Assembly: GCA_009701945.1 (NCBI GenBank)
Contig: WLJF01000057.1
Location: forward strand, 1-5,298
DNA from: Actinomycetota bacterium
GTDB taxonomy: Bacteria; Actinomycetota; Actinomycetes; Nanopelagicales; Nanopelagicaceae
Direction of reading: 5' to 3'
DNA: 5,298 nucleotides
Shown here: positions 5,199 through 5,298 of the stretch, piece after piece
Layout: each line of letters opens with the position of its first letter
Position numbering within the stretch: the stretch's first letter is position 1
Program-made: the position numbers and the translations under genes
The notes under the pieces: generated by a model
The model's database searches: none
What the model was told of the DNA's origin: nothing
The model's input: only the letters and a program-made list of their open reading frames with translations

Positions 5199-5298
5199 TT
5201 AACGTGTAAAGAGAACAGGTGGTGTAAAACGAGACGGTGCTGCAACAACGGTGATCGGAACGATGGAGACGCTTTTAATCTCACCCGGAATGCGTAAC
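5199..5298 (-). CDS. C-terminal end of an unrecognised protein (partial)
   Basis: The last 32 residues of a leftward reading frame enter from the right edge and end at TAA (5201-5199). It reads LRIPGEIKSVSIVPIT, then TVVAAPSRFTPPVLFTR (the two share one T), a beta-rich, proline-containing tail. I do not recognise the family. Support comes from the reading frame staying open to the edge, codon use like that of its neighbours, and the 22-nt spacing before the DUF4192 gene, which suggests an operon. A second frame is also open over this stretch (ending TGA near 5189), so the choice is not certain. Confidence 0.55.
   Translation of the reverse strand, partial: LRIPGEIKSVSIVPITVVAAPSRFTPPVLFTR

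Noticed and set aside
1..5298. Mobile element, CRISPR array, tRNA or rRNA
   Set aside because: No transposase motif, terminal repeats, regularly spaced direct repeats or RNA gene signature is visible; nearly all DNA is accounted for by core genes.

Overview
This 5.3-kb window looks like core chromosome from a low-GC actinobacterium. The primary sigma factor is nearly identical in its core to mycobacterial and streptomycete SigA/HrdB. Two further families (DUF4192 and DUF7455) are typical of Actinobacteria, and an actinobacterial-type SAM-IV riboswitch precedes metX. Base composition is far below that of Streptomyces or Mycobacterium, codon use is rich in A/T-ending codons, and intergenic gaps are very short. 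That combination suggests a streamlined freshwater planktonic lineage such as the acI group (Nanopelagicales). The lineage is inference; actinobacterial origin is well supported.

Layout, read along the minus strand from the right edge. The C-terminal 32 codons of an unrecognised protein (5199-5298) are followed 22 nt later by a DUF4192 protein (4184-5176). A SAM-IV riboswitch (about 4062-4173) then leads into metX, homoserine O-acetyltransferase (2950-4047). After a 42-nt gap comes sigA, the principal sigma factor (946-2907), and 16 nt later a 62-residue CDGSH iron-sulfur protein (741-929). On the plus strand a 69-residue DUF7455 zinc-ribbon-like protein (531-740) converges on the CDGSH gene; the two stop codons touch with no base between them. 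At the left edge, divergent from DUF7455 across a 237-nt intergenic region, is the N-terminal part of a type IIA topoisomerase B subunit, most like ParE (1-293, cut by the window edge).

How it may work together. MetX commits homoserine to methionine synthesis. The riboswitch places it under S-adenosylmethionine feedback, and its 3' pseudoknot ends one base before the metX Shine-Dalgarno sequence, so control is probably translational. SigA directs housekeeping transcription. A weak promoter candidate for sigA lies in the last codons of metX; otherwise metX, sigA and the CDGSH gene could share a transcript. The DUF7455 transcript ends at a strong intrinsic terminator that lies antisense inside the CDGSH gene, exactly over the codons for its cluster-binding motif.

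I see no mobile element, CRISPR array, tRNA or rRNA. The most interesting signals are regulatory: the riboswitch geometry, the terminator embedded in a metal-binding motif, and the compact metX-sigA-CDGSH linkage. No gene here points clearly to a wholly new system.
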